This document shows positions 60,553-64,000 of a stretch of DNA of 64,000 nucleotides, in pieces. A program made the position numbers and the translations under genes. The stretch spans positions 16,946-80,945 of the forward strand of contig NZ_JALBCV010000015.1 in assembly GCF_022602565.1 (NCBI RefSeq). The letters run 5' to 3'. Numbering within the stretch: the stretch's first letter is position 1; each line of letters begins with the position of its first letter. The notes below the pieces were generated by a model. It was not told the origin of the DNA. It saw only the letters and a program-made list of their open reading frames with translations, and made no database searches. Origin of the DNA: Rosenbergiella metrosideri (GTDB lineage Bacteria; Pseudomonadota; Gammaproteobacteria; Enterobacterales; Enterobacteriaceae).

Positions 60553-61296
60553 AGCCCCTTGAACGACCCAACTCATGACTTCCGTATCGGTGAGCCAATA
60601 ATGAATATCCCACCGAGCCTGCTGACTCGCTTTAGGCAACGCGCTGGCCGATAGCTGCACTGTGACTTTGCCAGCATAGGGATCGATAGCGATTAGGGTG
60701 ACCTGTTCGAACCCAAAGAGTGTCTGTACCGCGGGATAGACCGCTTTGTAAAGGGTTTCTTTCACCGAAAAAACCAACGTCGTCGCCTGAGAGAGCGAAA
60801 AGCCGGATTGGGTTAACAGTACCAATTCTTCCGCTGTCATGATCATGGATCGGAGTTCTGCTGCTTTTTCTTGCGTCAGCATCCGCTCGATATCATTGCC
60901 TACCCATAGCGGACCGCTTTCAATGAGGGTAAATATTTTATGGTCATGGTGTGAGAGGGAACCGACTTTACCGGTTGGCCATATCGGTGAACGGTCAGGC
61001 CGATTAAAAAGCTGAAAATTAGGGAGATTACTACGGGCTAACAGTTTCGCCACTAACCAACGGCTCGCCACATATTCCGCTTGGCGTTTTTTTACAGCGT
61101 GGCGCAGTGGCTCCGGTAGCACCAAACCAAATTGACGGGCAAGTTGTGGTGTGAAGGCACTGGCATTAAACTGACAGCACGCCGCATGAAATGGGCCAGT
61201 GCTGATCTCGGCCTGTAGAATAAAAGGTAAACAGGGCTCAAGTTGGACGGTCTGAAAGCGAGGGGGAAGCAGTTGGGACATAATCCATTTCATCAT
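60547..61296 (-). CDS. 4'-phosphopantetheinyl transferase, EntD type
   Basis: 249 residues (or 244 if ATG 61281 is used). Transfers phosphopantetheine from CoA to a carrier-protein serine. The three EntD/Sfp motifs are seen: WPTGKVGSLSHHD near 105-117, GNDIERML near 133, and FSVKETLYKAVYP near 175 (the KExxYK motif with catalytic Glu and Lys). The second motif is usually G-I/V-D-I/V-E; Asn replaces the hydrophobic residue here, while Asp and Glu are kept. No siderophore or peptide synthetase genes are near, so the partner is unknown. It is the only gene on this strand in the region. Confidence 0.85.
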   Translation of the reverse strand: MMKWIMSQLLPPRFQTVQLEPCLPFILQAEISTGPFHAACCQFNASAFTPQLARQFGLVLPEPLRHAVKKRQAEYVASRWLVAKLLARSNLPNFQLFNRPDRSPIWPTGKVGSLSHHDHKIFTLIESGPLWVGNDIERMLTQEKAAELRSMIMTAEELVLLTQSGFSLSQATTLVFSVKETLYKAVYPAVQTLFGFEQVTLIAIDPYAGKVTVQLSASALPKASQQARWDIHYWLTDTEVMSWVVQGAL

Positions 61297-61445
61297 ATTA
61301 AGCAGAGTAATAAGGATACCGACTATACGCTCTCGTCGCGAGTAAATATGTAGGATTTACTATTGCGGATTATTCTGAAGGTAAATATGAGGATTTTTGC
61401 CAAGCTTAATACACACCCAAAATAAACGATAGAGGAGTTATCGTA

Positions 61446-61706
61446 ATGAGCGAAGTAGAAAAAACACAACTGGATTATTTTCGTGATGTGACCTCGCAAT
61501 TAAAAGAGATGCGCCACTACGCACAAAACAACACTGAAACGCTCTCTGCACAATGGTTAGCCTTCGATTCGGGTGAATATAAGCACAAAGAATTTGCGGA
61601 TCAAATTAATACTTTGCTGAATGAGCAAGGTAAACTGCTCGACAACATCGATGCGACAATTCAAAACATTGAAATTGAAATCAATCATCAAGAGCAAGAA
61701 AGCTAA
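61446..61706 (+). CDS. Small acidic helical protein of unknown function
   Basis: 86 residues with a good GAGGAG ribosome-binding site. It is predicted all-helical with heptad-like spacing (LLNEQGKLLDNIDATIQNIEIEI) and is rich in Glu, Gln and Asn. No cysteine, signal or membrane segment. I do not recognise a family. A terminator directly follows, so it is a single-gene unit. Confidence 0.7.
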   Translation: MSEVEKTQLDYFRDVTSQLKEMRHYAQNNTETLSAQWLAFDSGEYKHKEFADQINTLLNEQGKLLDNIDATIQNIEIEINHQEQES

Positions 61707-61714
61707 TGCCTATC

Positions 61715-61738
61715 GAGCAGCTATGGCTGCTCTTATCT
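61715..61738 (+). terminator. Terminator of the 86-residue protein gene
   Basis: GAGCAGC-TATG-GCTGCTC then TTATCTCC; a 7-bp perfect stem with a modest T tract. Confidence 0.65.
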
Positions 61739-61876
61739 CCTTCTGTTTAGACTCCGTTAAGATTTCGTAAACTCTTTCCTATCCCGTTGAGATAATGTTG
61801 AGAATATTCCTATTACTCTAAGCACAGCATCGCGCAACGCGCGCCACTCTGCAGAGAATACTAATAGGATATTACG

Positions 61877-62815
61877 ATGGGACGTTTTAGAACTTGGCGT
61901 AAAAATAATCCAAAGTGGAATGAAGCGCTTAGAAAATTCAATTTTTATAAACGCGCTTGCCGAACGCTTGTCAGCCACCCAGTGCTTTATTGGCGCTATT
62001 TTCAACTGTGCCAGCAGTCATTAATCGCGCAGCATGTTGCACAGCGCAAAGATGTTGTGAGTCTGGCCGCACGCCCTTTCAATAAGTACCTGAATAAACG
62101 ATGGACGATCAAACAGAAGCTGGCTTCGATGTCGACAACGTTGCAACGTCTCGAACAGAGTATTGATCCACGGTTTATCCCTACCTTATTTGGTACTCAC
62201 TCTGCGGGTCTAACACTGGCGACGTTACAACTTAAAAATGACGAGCAAGGGACCCTTAAATTAATGCACTCTCGTTTTGTGCGTGAAGGGGAGATGGGCC
62301 TTTATCTTTTTGCTCCAGAAAGTGAGTCGCCGCTCTACAGTCTGACGTATTCGTTCGATGCTAGCGGAAAAACGCTGTATCTCTGTGGTTTACAAGGTCC
62401 TAAGCCGGGAGAAGGTCAAGATCAGGTGAGAGCAATGACTAAAGCGATGTTCGGTTTACGACCCAAGAATCTGCTGCTATCAGCCGCTTATGCGTTAGCC
62501 GACAGTTATCAAGTCGAGAAAATTTGTGGGATAGCTGATAGCCACCATATCAAGTCACATCATCTTAAGTCGAGCTATAATGCCTTTTGGTCAGAAGTCA
62601 CCCAAGAGGTTGACGGACAAGGGTGGTATCAGCTGCCACGCCACGAAGCTGAGCGTAACGTTGAGCAAGTAGAAAGTAAACACCGCTCAGCATTCCGTAA
62701 ACGTGAAGCCTTACGTCAACAAATGGCTGCAGATATTGTTTATCAGTTAGACCGCCTAGCCGACCATTCACAACCTCAAGAAGCGGCTCGGACATTACAA
62801 GTATCCAATGCTTAG
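61877..62815 (+). CDS. VirK/YbjX family protein (DUF535)
   Basis: 312 residues (E. coli YbjX about 330). The DUF535 pattern is clear: SHPVLYWRYFQLCQQ near 33-47, LKLMHSRFVREGEMGLYLFA, SLTYSFDASGKTLYLCGLQGPKPGE near 150-175, MFGLRPKNLLLSAAYALAD and HIKSHHLKSSYNAFWSE. In Shigella and Salmonella VirK supports virulence-protein export and resistance to antimicrobial peptides, and is PhoP-regulated in Salmonella; the mechanism is not known. No signal peptide. It ends before a strong terminator and is the last host gene before the tRNA-Pro integration site. Confidence 0.9.
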   Translation: MGRFRTWRKNNPKWNEALRKFNFYKRACRTLVSHPVLYWRYFQLCQQSLIAQHVAQRKDVVSLAARPFNKYLNKRWTIKQKLASMSTTLQRLEQSIDPRFIPTLFGTHSAGLTLATLQLKNDEQGTLKLMHSRFVREGEMGLYLFAPESESPLYSLTYSFDASGKTLYLCGLQGPKPGEGQDQVRAMTKAMFGLRPKNLLLSAAYALADSYQVEKICGIADSHHIKSHHLKSSYNAFWSEVTQEVDGQGWYQLPRHEAERNVEQVESKHRSAFRKREALRQQMAADIVYQLDRLADHSQPQEAARTLQVSNA

Positions 62816-62885
62816 CAGCATCATTGCTTCGCTAGGGGTTATAGAGGCGAAGTGAGCAGATCCTAGAAGAGCGTAATAAAATATC

Positions 62886-62908
62886 TCGCCACCCATTGGG
62901 TGGCTTTT
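62886..62908 (+). terminator. virK-type gene terminator
   Basis: GCCACCC-ATT-GGGTGGC followed by six T, 70 bases past the stop. The 184 bases between here and the next terminator hold no gene that I can see. Confidence 0.88.
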
Positions 62909-63092
62909 TTATTTATCTAAGCTTTATGAGAGGTGGCAAGCCATCCCGTTATTATCCAGATCTTTTTGGCAACGCGCGCTAGATGAAACTAATCGTAGTC
63001 ATTTCTATTTACTGAGGAGAGGCCGTTAAGGCAGAGTATTAAGGATAAAAATCGTCGAGCGTGTCACCTTACTCAAAAAAAATCACAGCCAC

Positions 63093-63120
63093 AAAAAAAG
63101 CAGCCGTAAGTGGCTGCTTT
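63093..63120 (-). terminator. Terminator of the tRNA-Pro gene (minus strand)
   Basis: On the minus strand AAGCAGCC-ACTTAC-GGCTGCTT followed by seven T, starting 14 bases after the CCA end of the tRNA-Pro remnant. It marks the host side of the integration site. Confidence 0.82.
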
Positions 63121-63133
63121 TCTTCGGGATTTT

Positions 63134-63147
63134 TGGTCGGCACGAGA
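63134..63147 (-). pseudogene. 3' end of tRNA-Pro, attachment site of an integrated element
   Basis: TGGTCGGCACGAGA is the complement of the last 14 bases of E. coli proL tRNA-Pro(GGG), including the encoded CCA. Beyond base 63147 the match to tRNA stops. So an element has integrated in the tRNA 3' end, this is the distal att copy, and the complete tRNA should lie at the other end of the element to the right. In E. coli proL is in the same general area of the chromosome. Confidence 0.8.
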
Positions 63148-63507
63148 TGAGCTGAATTCACCTTGTAAGTCATTGAATTGTAGATAGCTGAATGCGTTCA
63201 ATGTTGAAATCTAGTCCTAAACCTAGTCCCATAGATAATTCTTACCCGCTTTTTCATCGTTTTTAATGCCTCGGTAAACTCATGCCATCCAGTAAGAAAA
63301 TTCACTCATATTTTTTTATTGGTTAGATCCCCACGGTACGCCATCGAGTAAAAACCTTACCGTAATCTTACCCCCTTCATGGGGTAGGGTAGGCCACTGC
63401 CTTTTTTGTGTAGGTGGCCTGTGGGGTGGTGGTCGTTTTTATCAATTAAATCAGCAAGCTCAATTTTAAGCCACGTTATCCCTCCTCAATTTTGAGGCGG
63501 GTTCTAA
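63148..63507. other. Element-end DNA beside the tRNA-Pro att site
   Basis: About 360 bases with no supported gene. It holds CTAGTCC twice, 12 bases apart (63211 and 63223), close to the att core, and a GC-rich segment near 63370-63435 with CCCC-TTCAT-GGGG. The close repeats could be integrase arm sites. The region has no match I can name. Confidence 0.4.
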
Positions 63508-63609
63508 ATGTGTGTTAAACACATGATTAAACAGCAAAGCGTAGAACTGCGCTCTGGTCGCCTTGATTTAAAGGGAACCTATCGAGTGACGGTCACAATA
63601 ATTTTGTAA
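63508..63609 (+). CDS. 33-codon ORF in the integrated element
   Basis: Starts MCVKHMIKQQSVELRSG and ends VTVTIIL. The GAGG ribosome-binding sequence 10 bases upstream lies in a hairpin, CCTCAA-TT-TTGAGG. In the same frame the next codons continue APDYLDNVNLRFR before another stop, then PPLGVSDFRASYVVRKFARI. So the small ORF may be the broken start of a longer one. I do not know a function. Confidence 0.35.
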   Translation: MCVKHMIKQQSVELRSGRLDLKGTYRVTVTIIL

Positions 63610-63690
63610 GCCCCTGATTATCTCGACAACGTAAATCTGCGCTTTCGATAACCGCCTCTAGGTGTCTCCGATTTCCGAGCCTCCTACGTT

Positions 63691-63924
63691 GTACGCAAAT
63701 TTGCTCGCATCTAACGAGCTAAGGAAACGGTCTACCTTTGTGCGTTACTGTCGGTAACTCTCAGATAATGAGCTAAGGCAATATCCTGCCTTTGTACGCC
63801 AATGTCATTGGCTCGCAACTAACAGAGTAAGCAATATTTACTCTGTCGATGCTTTCGCCCACCAGCTAACAGAGTAACTATCGGTAACTCTGTTGTTAGC
63901 CTCTGCTAGTGGCTGGCAAATCAT
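63691..63924 (+). repeat. Tandem array of about 50-bp degenerate repeats, cut by IS1
   Basis: Units start at 63691, 63740, 63794, 63845 and 63892 (49, 54, 51 and 47 bases, the last incomplete). Each opens with GT(A/G)CG or a variant, has a variable palindrome, then CTCGCA/CTCTCA, CTAAC/ATAAT, and a second palindrome such as GAGCTAAGG...CCTTT or AGAGTAA...TTACTCT. One reading frame across the array gives a repeating peptide of about 17 residues (ASNELRKRSTFVRYCR, SDNELRQYPAFVRQCHW) with in-frame stops at 63755 and 63875. It may be a decayed repeat gene or a structured non-coding array. Confidence 0.6.
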
Positions 63925-64000
63925 GGTAATGACTCCAACTTATTGATAGTGCTGTATCGTGAGGTAGTGCCCAATGACATTATCATGCAACTCCACCGAC
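63925..64000 (-). mobile_element. IS1-family element, right end
   Basis: The sequence from 63925 begins GGTAATGACTCCAACTTATT and matches the IS1 right inverted repeat over its first 23 bases. The transposase reads into it from the right on the minus strand. The rest is outside the window. It interrupts the repeat array; the bases before it (GCAAATCAT) would be the target duplication. Confidence 0.92.
63940..64000 (-). CDS. insB: IS1 transposase InsB, last 19 residues
   Basis: On the minus strand the last residues read SVELHDNVIGHYLTIQHYQ and stop. IS1 InsB ends SVELHDKVIGHYLNIKHYQ, so this is the C-terminus of the IS1 transposase with three differences. The start is outside the window. In IS1, InsB is made as an InsAB' fusion by frameshifting. 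Confidence 0.92.
   Translation of the reverse strand, partial: SVELHDNVIGHYLTIQHYQ

Noticed and set aside
61752..61776. Possible PhoP box upstream of the virK-type gene (GTTTA-N5-TCTTA on the minus strand)
   Set aside because: Only one half-site fits, and the orientation is opposite to what activation of this gene would need.
63691..63900. CRISPR array or integron attC sites
   Set aside because: Repeats differ in sequence and length and there are no constant repeats with unique spacers. The GCTAAC/GTTAGC ends do not fit the attC core (RYYYAAC/GTTRRRY).

Overview
The window is a stretch of enterobacterial chromosome (gamma-proteobacteria, order Enterobacterales) with moderate GC, framed by two integrated elements. 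Nearly every core gene has a close E. coli counterpart, and the blocks follow the E. coli 50-52 min region: accD-folC-dedD-cvpA-purF-ubiX-hisJQMP-yfcD, pta-ackA-yfbV-hxpA-yfbR-alaA-lrhA, nuoA-N, elaB-like/yfaY-yfaE-nrdBA-ubiG-gyrA and rcsC-rcsBD-micF-ompC-apbE-alkB. Differences from E. coli (opgD inserted between nuo and nrd, no ada before alkB, one binding protein in the histidine transport operon, a VirK-type gene and a phosphopantetheinyl transferase near alkB) suggest an Erwiniaceae-like relative such as Erwinia, Pantoea, Tatumella or Rosenbergiella. That placement is inference.

Layout. 1-4.6 kb: the tail end of a lambdoid-type prophage: the C-terminal part of host-specificity protein J, two small proteins with matching N-termini, a tail fibre, a fibre-assembly chaperone and a UmuD'-like protein lacking the protease residues. 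The prophage stops just before accD. 4.7-14.4 kb: fatty acid, folate and purine synthesis, UbiX, and the HisJQMP ABC importer. 14.4-23 kb: acetate overflow (pta-ackA), YfbV, a sugar phosphatase, a divergent YfbR nucleotidase, alanine aminotransferase and the regulator LrhA. 23.4-38.4 kb: the complete 13-gene complex I operon with fused nuoCD. 38.5-41.2 kb: an island-like trio of a lipoprotein, a small exported protein and opgD. 41.4-47.8 kb: elaB-like, yfaY, and class Ia ribonucleotide reductase with its ferredoxin; the nrdA promoter carries two NrdR boxes and two DnaA boxes. 48-58.5 kb: gyrA, the Rcs phosphorelay (RcsC, RcsD, RcsB), the antisense RNA micF and the OmpC-type porin. 58.5-62.8 kb: an unlisted 56-residue ORF, apbE, alkB, an EntD-type transferase, an unknown small protein and a VirK/YbjX protein.

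The right edge (63.1-64 kb) is a second integration site. The last 14 bases of a tRNA-Pro gene remain, with that gene's own terminator on the host side, but the tRNA body is replaced by foreign DNA. This DNA holds a 33-codon ORF, an array of about 50-bp repeats that read as a degraded peptide-repeat ORF, and an IS1-family element that cuts the array and runs off the window.

The most unusual material is at the two edges (the protease-dead UmuD'-like moron and the repeat array at the tRNA-Pro site), plus the divergent yfbR, a hairpin that covers the hisJ ribosome-binding site, and the small ORF behind ompC. I saw no CRISPR array, complete tRNA or rRNA gene. I did not find a clear new multi-gene system.
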